Assembly: GCA_000954095.1 (NCBI GenBank)
Contig: JYNY01000222.1
Span: 1 to 58,733 of the forward strand
Direction of reading: 5' to 3'
DNA: 58,733 nucleotides
From: Candidatus Omnitrophus magneticus
GTDB lineage: Bacteria; Omnitrophota; Gorgyraeia; Tantalellales; Tantalellaceae
Position 1 is the stretch's first letter; every line of letters starts with the position of its first letter. Below, one piece after another: positions 1 through 9,064 of this stretch. The position numbers were made by a program, and so were the translations under genes. The notes beneath the pieces are model-generated. The model searched no databases. It had not been told where the DNA came from and worked only from the letters and a program-made list of their open reading frames with translations.

Positions 1-737
1 GAACAATGGCCAAAGCTCAAGGATTGAGCGAGGCTACTATTCGTCGTATATGGCACAGACACAATTTGAAGCCACATCTTATCGAAACTTTTAAACTCAG
101 CAGAGATAAACATTTTATCGAAAAACTACACGATGTCGTTGGTCTTTATTTAAATCCTCCAGACAAAGCCATCGTTTTTTGTGTCGACGAAAAAAGTCAA
201 ATCCAAGCATTGGAACGCACTCGCCCATCAACACCCTTGCGTCAAGGAATTCCTGCTCGTCAAACACACGATTACACACGACACGGTACTACGACATTAT
301 TTGCCGCTTTAAGCATGCTCGATGGACAAGTTATCGGCGACTGTATGCCTCGTCATCGGCATCAAGAATTTATTCGATTCTTACAGCTTATCAACGTCAA
401 GACTCCGCAAGACTTAGAGCTACACCTTATCGTCGACAATTATGGAACACACAAACATCAACGCGTTCAAACATGGCTAAAACGTTATCCTCGATTTCAT
501 TTGCATTTTATTCCGACATCCAGTTCATGGCTCAATATGGTTGAGCGCTGGTTCGGTGAAATTACAAGAAAACGTATACGTCGAGGTTCTTTTAAAAACG
601 TGTCAGAATTAATTACGACTATTATGCAATATATTGAAAATCACAATCAAAGTCCTCGTGTTTTTGTGTGGAGCGCGTCAGTTGAACAGATAATGTCAAA
701 GATCACCAAATGTAAAGAAGTGTTAGACGCACCATAC
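1..737 (+). mobile_element. IS630-family element, copy 1 (right part)
   Basis: This is the right part of the same insertion sequence found complete at 23957-25103. The right terminal inverted repeat (agacgcaccatac) ends at 737 and is followed by the TA target base pair at 738-739. The downstream DNA is the same dispersed repeat that flanks copy 2, so the two elements occupy the same position in two copies of that repeat. The left end is off the window. Confidence 0.88.
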
Positions 738-740
738 TAG
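1..740 (+). CDS. IS630-family transposase, 5'-truncated by window edge
   Basis: This is the C-terminal two thirds of a DDE transposase. The reading frame is already open at the first base and ends at TAG 738-740. All visible residues match the complete copy at 24027-25106, including the three acidic positions in the motifs FCVDEKSQ, LIVDNYGTH and NMVERWFGE. The acidic triad is typical of the IS630/Tc1-mariner group, which cuts and pastes DNA at TA targets. An internal ATG at position 6 is not the natural start, because the complete copy has 115 residues before it. Whether this copy is intact cannot be judged, because its left part lies outside the window. Confidence 0.93.
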   Translation, partial: TMAKAQGLSEATIRRIWHRHNLKPHLIETFKLSRDKHFIEKLHDVVGLYLNPPDKAIVFCVDEKSQIQALERTRPSTPLRQGIPARQTHDYTRHGTTTLFAALSMLDGQVIGDCMPRHRHQEFIRFLQLINVKTPQDLELHLIVDNYGTHKHQRVQTWLKRYPRFHLHFIPTSSSWLNMVERWFGEITRKRIRRGSFKNVSELITTIMQYIENHNQSPRVFVWSASVEQIMSKITKCKEVLDAPY

Positions 741-908
741 TATCGCATTTTAAAAGTGGAGTAAACCTAGTAAAAATAGCGTAAACTCGCTGTCATTCCT
801 GCGTAGGCAGGAATCTATTAACTGGTAAAAAGGGAGTGGAAAGATTTTAAAAAATAAAAAATCGTAGTTATGACACAACCTTGAAAGCGTGAGTCCATGA
901 GGGGTATA
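741..908 (+). repeat. Right arm of 357-bp dispersed repeat, truncated
   Basis: This sequence after the IS right end closely follows 25107-25262, including the palindromic unit attcctgcgtaggcaggaat. It loses similarity around the tract gtccatgagggg and lacks the terminal gcttagtgattac end seen in the other two copies. It appears to be a right-truncated or rearranged copy. The remaining bases before asd (909-956) show no further feature except the asd ribosome binding site. Confidence 0.75.
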
Positions 909-956
909 TAGGTAATTATATTAATTTTTAAAAAATAAAAATTATGGAGAAAAAGT

Positions 957-2003
957 ATGTTTAAAAAGAAAAATAAATATAATGTAGCTGTAATGGGCGC
1001 GACAGGCGCGGTTGGAAGATGTTTTCTTTCTATACTTTCCGAGCGGAAATTCCCAATTGATGAATTAAGGCTATTAGCCAGCGAACGGTCTCAAAATAAG
1101 AAAGTTATTTTTAACGGCAAAGAAATATCTGTTCAGGTTTTAAATCAGAATTCATTTAGCGGAATAGATATAGTCCTTGCTTCAGCGGGCGCGGCAAGAA
1201 GTAAAGAATTTTTACCATACGCCGCGAAAGCCGGAGCCGTGTGTATTGACAACTCAAGTGCCTTCCGCATGGATAGAGATGTTCCGCTTGTTGTTCCTGA
1301 GGTTAACCCGCATGTTATCAAGGAAAATAAAGGCATAATCGCTAACCCGAATTGTTCTACCATACAAATGGTGGTGCCGCTTAAAGCCATACATAAAGTT
1401 GCCGGCATAAAAAGAGTCGTTGTTTCAACATATCAATCCGTTTCCGGAGCAGGGCAAAATAATATTCAGGAAATGGAGAATGAAACAAAGAGTTTAAGCG
1501 CTAAAGCGAGTCATTATGAAATTGGGAAACACTGCGTCGCGAAAGAAGAAATAAAATATTTTAATTATCAGATAGCGTATAATTTAATTCCGCGTATAGA
1601 TGTTTTTACTGAAAATGGTTACACTAAAGAAGAAATTAAAATGATTAATGAAACCAGAAAAATTATGGAAATTCCAAATTTAAAAATCACGGCGACATGT
1701 GTTAGAGTCCCTGTTTTTTACTGCCATTCCGAATCAGTAAATATTGAGACTGAAAAAAAATTAAAGAGAGAAGATGTTATTTCTATCCTGAAAAATACTC
1801 AAGGTGTAGTTGTTGTGGACGATATTGCACTAGATCGTTATCCGATGCCTCTTGACATAGAAGGTAAGGATGAAGTATTTGTCGGCCGTATCCGTGAAGA
1901 TGAATCCGTAGATAATGGAATAAATCTTTGGGTAGTCGCGGATAACCTCCGTAAAGGCGCGGCTTTGAATGCTGTCCAGATCGCGGAATACATGATAAAA
2001 TAA
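957..2003 (+). CDS. asd: Aspartate-semialdehyde dehydrogenase
   Basis: The predicted enzyme reduces aspartyl-4-phosphate to aspartate semialdehyde with NADPH in the cytoplasm. This is the branch-point step to lysine/DAP, threonine and methionine. The 348 residues fit the family. An N-terminal nucleotide-binding motif GATGAVGR sits near residues 14-21, and the catalytic cysteine is C133 in NPNCSTIQ. The ATG at 957 is preceded by ggag at 944. It feeds the dapA-dapB-dapL-dapF-lysA genes 12-17 kb downstream, although it is not contiguous with them. Aspartokinase is not in the window. A hypothetical membrane protein gene follows after 34 bp. Confidence 0.95.
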   Translation: MFKKKNKYNVAVMGATGAVGRCFLSILSERKFPIDELRLLASERSQNKKVIFNGKEISVQVLNQNSFSGIDIVLASAGAARSKEFLPYAAKAGAVCIDNSSAFRMDRDVPLVVPEVNPHVIKENKGIIANPNCSTIQMVVPLKAIHKVAGIKRVVVSTYQSVSGAGQNNIQEMENETKSLSAKASHYEIGKHCVAKEEIKYFNYQIAYNLIPRIDVFTENGYTKEEIKMINETRKIMEIPNLKITATCVRVPVFYCHSESVNIETEKKLKREDVISILKNTQGVVVVDDIALDRYPMPLDIEGKDEVFVGRIREDESVDNGINLWVVADNLRKGAALNAVQIAEYMIK

Positions 2004-2025
2004 ATATTTTTCGCGATTTATATTA

Positions 2026-2033
2026 GGGGGGGG
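2026..2033 (+). promoter_or_regulatory. G8 homopolymer in ribosome binding region
   Basis: Eight consecutive G residues lie 4-11 bases before the ATG at 2038 and are probably the Shine-Dalgarno region. A similar G7 tract precedes the giant kinase gene (30288-30294), and both are followed by cg plus 2-3 bases and ATG. Long G runs are rare in this AT-rich DNA and can change length during replication. Confidence 0.5.
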
Positions 2034-2037
2034 CGGC

Positions 2038-2685
2038 ATGGAAAAAGATGTTTTAATCGTTACAATTCAGTCTATTACTGCTATTCTAGTAGCAACGATA
2101 GGTATCCTGCCGCTTATTTTGTCGAAGAAATCGCCGGATAAAAAGAAAATAATACCCGGTAATAATATAAAAAAAGAAACTAAAAATATATCCTCACACG
2201 CGAATAAAAAAATTATTTACGGCATTATAGCCGGCGTCATTACTGTGTTTTCTTTTTATTTGTCGGGTTATGCCGTAAAAACATTTATTTTCAAGCCGAT
2301 TATAGAAGTAGAATATCCCTACAATAATCAGAAAATTGATTTATTAAAAACTACTGCCGGTAGCGGAGAATTTTGGGCGCATGGCAAAGTCAAAAATTTT
2401 GATAAAAATTTTAAACTTTATATTTTAGTTTATCCAGTTGATCCTTATGGAGACGGCTGGTGGATTCAGCCTGAAATCTATATTCAGGATGATGGAACAT
2501 GGGAAGGCAAGGCATGGATTGGAAGCGACAAGTACCCGCCGAGTGAAGGAACCATTTTTAATATAGCGGTTGTCTTAGTTGATAAAAATAGAAATAAGTT
2601 ATCTGGAAAAATTGATAATCCCCGCGATATAACCCCTGTAACAATAACGAATGTAGTGGGCCTAGAAGTAGAAAAAATAAAATAA
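2038..2685 (+). CDS. Hypothetical protein with two N-terminal membrane segments
   Basis: I do not recognise the family. The 215-residue protein has a hydrophobic segment at about residues 4-28, a basic lysine-rich cytoplasmic-type loop (about 30-58), a second hydrophobic segment at about 60-82 and a soluble C-terminal part of about 130 residues. The C-terminal part is rich in aromatic and glycine residues (EFWAHGKV, DGWWIQPEIY) and resembles an extracytoplasmic beta-sandwich module, but that is only an impression. It starts at ATG 2038 behind the G8 tract. Its position between asd and truA gives no functional clue. Confidence 0.7.
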   Translation: MEKDVLIVTIQSITAILVATIGILPLILSKKSPDKKKIIPGNNIKKETKNISSHANKKIIYGIIAGVITVFSFYLSGYAVKTFIFKPIIEVEYPYNNQKIDLLKTTAGSGEFWAHGKVKNFDKNFKLYILVYPVDPYGDGWWIQPEIYIQDDGTWEGKAWIGSDKYPPSEGTIFNIAVVLVDKNRNKLSGKIDNPRDITPVTITNVVGLEVEKIK

Positions 2686-2726
2686 TTATTTTTTATTTTC
2701 CACAAAGCGTATCTTAGAGATTTTTT

Positions 2727-3467
2727 ATGCGGACTATAAAGCTTACTATCGCGTATGACGGCACTAATTTTAAAGGTTGGCAGATACAGCCTAACGCGCG
2801 AACTGTTCAAGAAGAAATAGAGAAAGCGATAGAAAAAGTTTTCAGAAGCCGTGTCAAAGTCTATAGCGCGAGCCGTACTGACGCGGGTGTTCACGCTAAG
2901 GCTCAGACAGCGCATTTTAAATTGAAACATATAAATATTCCCGGCCAAAAAATAAAAGTAGCGCTAAACAGCATATTGCCCGAGGATATAGTAATAAAAA
3001 AATCCGAATATGTTCAAGACGATTTTCACGCGAGGTTTAACGCGGTTTCTAAAGTATATAGATATTTCATATACAATAGCGTTAGTCGTGATCCATTTTT
3101 GGAAAGATATTCATGGCGGGTTGGGTATAAATTAGATATAAAGCGGATGAATAGCGCGGCGTGTACGCTTCTCGGCAGGCATGACTTTAAATCATTTCAG
3201 GCTGTTGATAAAAAAAGAAAAAATTTTTCAGTGCGTGAAGTTAAAGATTTAAAGGTAATTAAAAAAAATAGTCATATAATTATTCAGATAGAAGCAGACG
3301 GATTTCTTTATAATATGGTTCGCAATATCGCGGGTACGTTAGTTGATGTCGCGAGAGGATATATAAAAGAAGACGGTATCCTTGAGATTTTATTATCCCG
3401 AGACCGGCGAAAAGCAGGTGTTACCGCGCCGCCTAAAGGACTATTTTTGATGAAAGTCAACTATTGA
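2727..3467 (+). CDS. truA: tRNA pseudouridine(38-40) synthase TruA
   Basis: This enzyme isomerises uridines 38-40 in the anticodon stem-loop of many tRNAs. The 246 residues match the family length. The catalytic aspartate is D52 in the motif SRTDAGVHA, and the N-terminal GTNFKGWQ and C-terminal NMVRNIAGTL motifs are present. The gene directly precedes the ribosomal protein pair rplM-rpsI, a neighbourhood common in many bacteria. A 121-bp gap with a probable promoter separates it from rplM. Confidence 0.96.
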   Translation: MRTIKLTIAYDGTNFKGWQIQPNARTVQEEIEKAIEKVFRSRVKVYSASRTDAGVHAKAQTAHFKLKHINIPGQKIKVALNSILPEDIVIKKSEYVQDDFHARFNAVSKVYRYFIYNSVSRDPFLERYSWRVGYKLDIKRMNSAACTLLGRHDFKSFQAVDKKRKNFSVREVKDLKVIKKNSHIIIQIEADGFLYNMVRNIAGTLVDVARGYIKEDGILEILLSRDRRKAGVTAPPKGLFLMKVNY

Positions 3468-3496
3468 TTACCCTGAAAAAAGTTTTCTAAAATCAC

Positions 3497-3525
3497 TTGA
3501 CAACGCTCTTTAAGTATGTTAACCT
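3497..3525 (+). promoter_or_regulatory. Candidate promoter for rplM-rpsI
   Basis: A perfect -35 hexamer TTGACA (3497-3502) is followed after 17 bases by a weak -10 TAACCT (3520-3525). The predicted start lies about 55 bases before the rplM ATG. The weak -10 limits confidence. Confidence 0.45.
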
Positions 3526-3588
3526 TTCACTCTTAAAAGTTTTATAAGTAGTATAAATATTATTCAACTTAAGAAGGAAAATGTATTT

Positions 3589-4026
3589 ATGGGAAATAAT
3601 ATAACGGTAATGAAAAACAAAAAAAATGTAGTGCATGATTGGTATTTGATAGACGCGGAAGGGAAAACATTGGGCAGGCTTGCTACAAAAATAGCCGCGC
3701 TTATTAGAGGAAAACATCTTGTTGATTACAGCCCGCATGTTGATATGGGAGCAGGCGTAATAGTTATCAATTGCGGCAAAGTAAAGGTGACCGGCAATAA
3801 ATTAAACGATAAGATATATACCACATATTCAGGATATCCTAGCGGTTTAAAAGAAACATCGATGAAGAAGATACTTGATAGGAAGCCTAAATATATTTTA
3901 AGACACGCGGTTAGAGGTATGCTAGGACAGAATAGATTGACAGTTTTAAGGCTTAGAAGATTGAAGCTCTATGAAGACGCGCAACATCCTCACGTGGCGC
4001 AGTCTCCTAAGAAAATTGATGTATAA
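3589..4026 (+). CDS. rplM: 50S ribosomal protein L13
   Basis: L13 is an early-assembling large-subunit protein that binds 23S rRNA. The 145-residue product has the expected family features: an N-terminal [18 protein letters not shown], a central [11 protein letters not shown], and a C-terminal [13 protein letters not shown] followed by LYEDAQHPH. The ATG at 3589 has aagaagga about 10 bases upstream. The internal ATG at 3610 is also possible and would remove seven residues. It forms a two-gene operon with rpsI, 29 bp downstream. Confidence 0.96.
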   Translation: MGNNITVMKNKKNVVHDWYLIDAEGKTLGRLATKIAALIRGKHLVDYSPHVDMGAGVIVINCGKVKVTGNKLNDKIYTTYSGYPSGLKETSMKKILDRKPKYILRHAVRGMLGQNRLTVLRLRRLKLYEDAQHPHVAQSPKKIDV

Positions 4027-4055
4027 AATATTTTTATTTTAAAAGGCGGATAATA

Positions 4056-4454
4056 ATGGAAGCAGTAAAAAATTATTTTTGTGGTACCGGAAGGCGTAAA
4101 GAATCTATTGCAAGGGTTAGGATATTACCCGGAACAGGGAAAATAAGAGTTAATAATAGGGAATTAGAAGATTATTTCCCAAGAGAAACACACTGTATTA
4201 TCGCGGTGAAACCACTTGTAGTTACCGGCACTATAAAAAGTTACGATATTTGGGCTAATATAGTGGGTGGCGGAATAAGCGGTCAAGCTGGGGCGTTTCG
4301 CCTAGGAGTAGCAAGAGCTCTTATTGTCGCGGATCCTGAATTTCGTCCTATTTTAAAACGTAATGGTTTTCTTACCCGAGATCCAAGAGCCAAAGAAAGA
4401 AAGAAATACGGGTTTAAGCGCGCGAGAAAAGGATTCCAATTCTCCAAACGTTAA
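4056..4454 (+). CDS. rpsI: 30S ribosomal protein S9
   Basis: S9 is a small-subunit protein whose C-terminal tail reaches the P-site tRNA. The 132-residue protein starts with the typical [12 protein letters not shown] motif and ends with the basic KGFQFSKR tail, which carries the conserved C-terminal Lys-Arg. It is the second gene of the rplM-rpsI pair, with the ribosome binding site aaggcgg before ATG 4056. A good hairpin terminator follows at 4545-4596. Confidence 0.97.
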   Translation: MEAVKNYFCGTGRRKESIARVRILPGTGKIRVNNRELEDYFPRETHCIIAVKPLVVTGTIKSYDIWANIVGGGISGQAGAFRLGVARALIVADPEFRPILKRNGFLTRDPRAKERKKYGFKRARKGFQFSKR

Positions 4455-4544
4455 TTTGTTTTAAATCGTAATAAAGATTGGAAAGGTTTTTAGTAATAAA
4501 ACAGCACAATACCAGTTTTTGAGACAAGAGAATATAAAAAATAC

Positions 4545-4596
4545 AATTAGGACTTATGTGGTTTAATAATAAATTGCGTAAGTCCTAATTTTTTTA
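4545..4596 (+). terminator. Intrinsic terminator after rpsI
   Basis: A 12-bp perfect stem (aattaggactta pairing with taagtcctaatt) with a loop of about 22 bases is followed by a run of seven T. It separates the ribosomal protein operon from the arginine cluster. Confidence 0.8.
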
Positions 4597-4712
4597 TACG
4601 CATATTGGTTTAAAAATAATATAATATGTGTTTATTGTTTAGGCTGTATTTTTTAGCCCGAAGAATGCATTTGTCATGGGTAAAGAGTGCATTAGTTTTA
4701 TGGAGAAATATT

Positions 4713-5726
4713 ATGATAAAAGTCGGAATCGCGGGAATTACCGGATATACAGGAGAAGAACTTATAAGGTGTTTGTATCAACATCCGAAAGTTAAAATTT
4801 CTTCTTTATACGCGCGTATTGAAAAACCTATTCATTTCTCTAGTATTGCGCCACGTTTTAATAAAAAAATTGATTTAATGTGCGAGCCTTTAAACGCAGA
4901 ACATATGGGAGATAATTGTGATATTGTTTTTCTCGCGCTTCCTCACACGGTATCTATGGAGTTTGTCCCATTTTTGTTGAAAAAAGGGAAAAGGGTTATT
5001 GATTTAAGCGCGGATTATCGTATCCCAAAAGATTCGTATGAATTGTGGTATAAGCATGAACACACGGATAGTGAAAATTTAACTCAGGCGGTTTACGGAC
5101 TTCCTGAAATAAATAGGGAAAAAATAAAAGGCGCGAAATTGCTTTCTAACCCGGGGTGTTATCCGACAAGTATTATCTTAGGCTTGGCGCCTATATCTAA
5201 ATTGATTTCTCAATGTTTAATTGAACCGATAATTGATTCAAAAAGCGGAACAAGCGGGGCAGGTAAAAAGGCCGAGGCTTCTTTTTTATTCACGGAAGTA
5301 GATGAAAATTTAAGATGCTATAAAGCGAATGAGCATCAGCATATACCTGAGATAGAACATTTTTTATCGTATGAGGCAGGCGCTAATATAAAGGTTCATT
5401 TCAGCCCGCATTTATTGCCTGTAAGAAGAGGAATAATGTCCACGATTTATTTAAATCATGAATCTTTTTCTAGTATAGAGAATATCCAGAAAATGTATAA
5501 TGATTTTTATAAAAATGAGCCTTTTGTCAGGGTGCGTCCTTTAGGAAAATTCCCTGAGATTTTAGATGTAGCTGAGACGAATTACTGTGATATCGGAATA
5601 AAATTTGCTAGAGGCATGCTTATTATTGTTTCAGTTATTGATAACCTATTAAAAGGCGCTAGTGGTCAAGCTGTTCAAAATATGAATATTATGTGCGGTT
5701 TTGATGAGAAAGAAGGATTATTTTAG
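4713..5726 (+). CDS. argC: N-acetyl-gamma-glutamyl-phosphate reductase
   Basis: The enzyme reduces N-acetylglutamyl phosphate to the semialdehyde with NADPH, the third step of arginine synthesis. The nucleotide-binding motif GITGYTGEEL follows the start directly, and the catalytic cysteine is about C149 in LSNPGCYPTS. I chose ATG 4713 because tggagaaa lies just upstream and the product then begins MIKVGIAG, as is usual. The frame is open for 29 more codons to an earlier ATG at 4626, but that extension has no family resemblance. The resulting 337 residues fit the family. It is the first gene of the arginine-lysine cluster. Confidence 0.95.
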   Translation: MIKVGIAGITGYTGEELIRCLYQHPKVKISSLYARIEKPIHFSSIAPRFNKKIDLMCEPLNAEHMGDNCDIVFLALPHTVSMEFVPFLLKKGKRVIDLSADYRIPKDSYELWYKHEHTDSENLTQAVYGLPEINREKIKGAKLLSNPGCYPTSIILGLAPISKLISQCLIEPIIDSKSGTSGAGKKAEASFLFTEVDENLRCYKANEHQHIPEIEHFLSYEAGANIKVHFSPHLLPVRRGIMSTIYLNHESFSSIENIQKMYNDFYKNEPFVRVRPLGKFPEILDVAETNYCDIGIKFARGMLIIVSVIDNLLKGASGQAVQNMNIMCGFDEKEGLF

Positions 5727-5759
5727 TTTTTGAAATCTAAGGAGGATTTTAAAAATATT

Positions 5760-6950
5760 ATGTCAAAAATTAAAGTTCCAAAAGGTTTTGTTTTTTCCGG
5801 AATCCATTGCGGATTAAAAAGGAAACGTAAAGATTTATCTTTATTCTATTCTGAAAAAGAATGTAAGGCCGCCGGTGTTTTTACTAAAAATACCGTGAAG
5901 GCCGCGCCTGTTATTTTATGCGAAGAGCGTTTAAAAAAAGGCGCGAACATTCACGCGATTATTGTAAATAGCGGAAATGCTAATTGTATGACAGGTAATC
6001 AAGGGTATAAAGACGCGGTTGAAACAACCAGATCTATCGCGGAACTTTTAGATATACCGGAAGAAACAGTTTTAGTTTCTTCTACAGGTGTTATCGGAAA
6101 ACCGTTAAATATGAATGTTATAAAAAAGGCGTTACCAGAACTAAAAAATAATCTTTCGGCGACAGCTATAGTTGATGCCGCTGAAGGTATAGTTACTACC
6201 GATCGATTCAGTAAAATTTCTTCTCGTGCTATCAAAATCGGTAATAAAAATATTACTATTTTGGGAATAGCCAAAGGCGCCGGTATGATTAGGCCGGATA
6301 TGGCTACAATGCTTTCATATGTTTTTACAGACGCGAACATCAGTGAAATAGCAATAGAAAAGGCACTTATAAAAAGTGTGGATAAATCTTTTAATTCTAT
6401 ATCAGTTGACGGCGATATGAGTACAAATGACACTGTAATTATTTTGGCTAATGGATTAGCGAATAATGATTTAATTTCAGATTCAGGAGAAGTATTTGAA
6501 CTTTTTGTTGAGAAGTTAAGCGATGTTATGCTTGAACTTGCTAAATTGATAGTAGTTGACGGCGAAGGAGCGACTAAACTTGTTGAAATTAATGTCTCGG
6601 GAGCGAAGACATTACAGGACGCGAAACTCGCCGCGGGCACAATATCGAATTCTCTTTTAGTAAAATGCGCTATACACGGCGCTGATCCTAATTGGGGGAG
6701 AATTGCCGCGTCTCTCGGCGCGAGCGGCGCGGAGTTTAATCCTGAAAAAATAGAAATAATAATGGATGGCGTTACATTTTTTAAGAATGGAGAATTTACC
6801 GCGCCGTCTTCATCGAAAATCCAAAAAGTTTTTAAAAAAAATAAAGTAAATATAAAAGTGAATTTAAATAATGGAAAATACAGCGCGGTTAATTATACTT
6901 GCGATATTTCAAAAGAATATATTGAAATAAACGCTTCATACACAACGTAA
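5760..6950 (+). CDS. argJ: Glutamate N-acetyltransferase / ornithine acetyltransferase
   Basis: ArgJ moves the acetyl group from N-acetylornithine to glutamate, so arginine synthesis runs as a cycle; some members also use acetyl-CoA. The self-cleavage and nucleophile region KGAGMIRPDMATMLSY is present, with the catalytic threonine at about T183. An upstream in-frame TTG at 5730 lies before the ribosome binding site aaggagga (5739-5746), so ATG 5760 is the better start and gives 396 residues. Whether it is mono- or bifunctional cannot be told from the sequence. It lies 33 bp after argC. Confidence 0.95.
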   Translation: MSKIKVPKGFVFSGIHCGLKRKRKDLSLFYSEKECKAAGVFTKNTVKAAPVILCEERLKKGANIHAIIVNSGNANCMTGNQGYKDAVETTRSIAELLDIPEETVLVSSTGVIGKPLNMNVIKKALPELKNNLSATAIVDAAEGIVTTDRFSKISSRAIKIGNKNITILGIAKGAGMIRPDMATMLSYVFTDANISEIAIEKALIKSVDKSFNSISVDGDMSTNDTVIILANGLANNDLISDSGEVFELFVEKLSDVMLELAKLIVVDGEGATKLVEINVSGAKTLQDAKLAAGTISNSLLVKCAIHGADPNWGRIAASLGASGAEFNPEKIEIIMDGVTFFKNGEFTAPSSSKIQKVFKKNKVNIKVNLNNGKYSAVNYTCDISKEYIEINASYTT

Positions 6951-7010
6951 TTTTTTGCGCGACGGGATTGTTTGCGCAAAGCGTAAAATAGAGAAAGGAA
7001 AAAATTAATA

Positions 7011-7871
7011 ATGGAAGAAGCTATAAAAAAAAGCGAAGTTTTAATAGAGGCTTTACCGTATATAAAAAAATTTTTTGGTAAAGTTGTTGTCGTTAAATAC
7101 GGCGGAAGTTCTTTTGAAGACAGGGAAACACGGTTAAGCGTTCTGCATGATATTATTTTTATGAAATACGCCGGGATGCGGCCTGTGCTCGTTCACGGCG
7201 GCGGTCCTGAAATAAGTAAAAAATTGGAAGAAAAAAAAATAGAAGTAAAATTTGTCAATGGTCTACGCGTTACATGTGAAAAAACTATCGTGATAGTAGA
7301 TGAAGTCCTTAGCGAAATCAATAAAGAGCTTGTCGCTGATATCAGCCGTTTCGGCGGTGAGGCGTTTGGATTAAGCGGTAAAGAAAATAATATGATACAA
7401 ACTGTGAAGAATTTATCCAATGGAGATTTAGGGTATGTGGGAAAAGTAGAGCGCGTTGATACTACTATTATCAATCGTCTATTGGAAACAAATATTATTC
7501 CTGTTGTTTCGCCTGTCGGTAAAGGGCAGGATGACGGCAAATTGTATAACGTAAACGCGGATGACGTCGCGAGTAGCTTAGCAGTCGCTCTTTCTGCTGA
7601 AAAATTTGTTTTAATGACTAATGTCCGCGGTGTTATGAAAATTAAAGAGGATGCTGAGTCGTTATTCCATTCGCTTACTGTTCCAATGGTTTATCATTTG
7701 ATAGAAGAAGGTGTTATAAAAGGCGGGATGCTTCCTAAAGTAAAGTCGTGTTTAAATGCTCTTGAAGGAGGCGTAAGAAAAGCGCACATTGTTGAAGCGA
7801 GTCTTTCGCACGCTCTTTTACTTGAAATGTTTACCGATACAGGTATCGGGACTGAAATTATAAAAGGATAG
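7011..7871 (+). CDS. argB: Acetylglutamate kinase
   Basis: ArgB phosphorylates N-acetylglutamate with ATP, the usual feedback-controlled step of cyclic arginine pathways. The 286-residue amino acid kinase fold shows the phosphate-binding lysine motif VVKYGGSS near the N-terminus, the substrate motif LVHGGGPEI, and NADDVASSLA and GGMLPKV in the C-terminal half. The N-terminal helix (about residues 1-20) resembles the extension of arginine-sensitive hexameric forms, so inhibition by arginine is plausible but unproven. It is followed by argD after two bases. Confidence 0.95.
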   Translation: MEEAIKKSEVLIEALPYIKKFFGKVVVVKYGGSSFEDRETRLSVLHDIIFMKYAGMRPVLVHGGGPEISKKLEEKKIEVKFVNGLRVTCEKTIVIVDEVLSEINKELVADISRFGGEAFGLSGKENNMIQTVKNLSNGDLGYVGKVERVDTTIINRLLETNIIPVVSPVGKGQDDGKLYNVNADDVASSLAVALSAEKFVLMTNVRGVMKIKEDAESLFHSLTVPMVYHLIEEGVIKGGMLPKVKSCLNALEGGVRKAHIVEASLSHALLLEMFTDTGIGTEIIKG

Positions 7872-7873
7872 TA

Positions 7874-9064
7874 ATGACATTTTTTCAAACAATTAAAGAT
7901 AACGATAAAAATTATGTTCTTCAGACTTATACTAGGCAGGATGTATGCTTAGTGAAAGGGTATGGCTCTTGGGTTGAAGATATTAATGGTAAAAAATATA
8001 TTGATTTTTTCCCGGGCTGGGCGGTTAGCGGTATCGGGCATTGCCATAAGAAGGTTGTATCTAATATTGAAGAGCAATTGAAAAAAATAATGCATGTTTC
8101 AAATAATTATTATAATGAACTTCAGCCTGTTTTAGCTGAAACAATAATAAAAAATTCTTTTCCCGGAAAAGTTTTTTTTGCTAATAGCGGAGCTGAAGCT
8201 AATGAAGGCGCAATAAAACTCGCGAGAAAATATGGTTCATCAAGCGGCCGGCATGAAATCATTACAATGGAAAAATCTTTTCACGGAAGGACATTAGCCA
8301 CTCTTACTGCGACGGGGCAGGATAAAGTAAAAATAGGATTTAGCCCTTTGGTTGAAGGATTTAAGCATATTCCATTTAATGACATCGAGAGTTTTAAGAA
8401 AGCTATTACGTCAAAAACTATAGCAGTTATGCTTGAACCCATTCAAGGTGAAGGCGGGGTTAACTCCGCGGATTTAGATTATTTAAAAATAGTAGCGCGG
8501 ATATGCGAGGAGAAAGATATTTTACTTATACTTGATGAAGTCCAGACAGGAATGGGCCGTACAGGAAAAATGTTTGCTTATGAGCATTTTGGCATAACGC
8601 CTAGCGCGATGACACTGGCGAAATCTCTCGGCGGAGGGTTTCCTATAGGCGCTTTGGTTGTTGCTAAAAAATATGAGGATATTCTTATCCCGGGTTCTCA
8701 CGCGTCAACTTTTGGCGGTAGTCCTATTGCCGCGGCCGCGGCGCTTGGCGTGTTTAGTGCTATTCATGAAGAAAAACTTTTAGACAATGCCGTAAATATG
8801 GGAGAATATTTGATTAAGAAATTAGAAGGGATTAAAAAAAATAATTTTCGTGTGAAAAAAATTAAGGGAAAAGCATTAATGATAGGAGTGGAACTTGATA
8901 TAGACGACGGTTCAAAAGTAGTTAACGAATGTGTGCGGGAAGGGCTTTTAATAAATTGTACTCAAAAAAATATTTTGCGTGTAATGCCGCCTTTAACCGT
9001 AAATAAAGAAGAAATAGATTTAGCTAGTGAAAAATTATCTAAAGCATTGGAGCGAGTTTCATGA
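7874..9064 (+). CDS. argD: Acetylornithine aminotransferase
   Basis: This is a class III PLP-dependent aminotransferase that turns N-acetylglutamate semialdehyde into N-acetylornithine. Of 396 residues, the PLP lysine is about K250 in TLAKSLGGG. The aspartate of LILDEVQTGMGRTG and the FANSGAEANEGA motif are present. In some bacteria the same enzyme also serves as succinyl-DAP aminotransferase, but here DapL makes that role unnecessary. The ATG follows argB almost directly, and the end overlaps argF by four bases, so translation is probably coupled. Confidence 0.95.
   Translation: MTFFQTIKDNDKNYVLQTYTRQDVCLVKGYGSWVEDINGKKYIDFFPGWAVSGIGHCHKKVVSNIEEQLKKIMHVSNNYYNELQPVLAETIIKNSFPGKVFFANSGAEANEGAIKLARKYGSSSGRHEIITMEKSFHGRTLATLTATGQDKVKIGFSPLVEGFKHIPFNDIESFKKAITSKTIAVMLEPIQGEGGVNSADLDYLKIVARICEEKDILLILDEVQTGMGRTGKMFAYEHFGITPSAMTLAKSLGGGFPIGALVVAKKYEDILIPGSHASTFGGSPIAAAAALGVFSAIHEEKLLDNAVNMGEYLIKKLEGIKKNNFRVKKIKGKALMIGVELDIDDGSKVVNECVREGLLINCTQKNILRVMPPLTVNKEEIDLASEKLSKALERVS

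Noticed and set aside
179..544. Second long frame within the transposase genes (also 24545-24910)
   Set aside because: It is in another frame over the conserved catalytic part, and its translation has no family pattern; it is a shadow of the transposase.
4605..4625. argC promoter TTGGTT / TATAAT
   Set aside because: The two hexamers are only nine bases apart, too close for a sigma-70-type promoter, although the TATAAT alone might serve as a -10.
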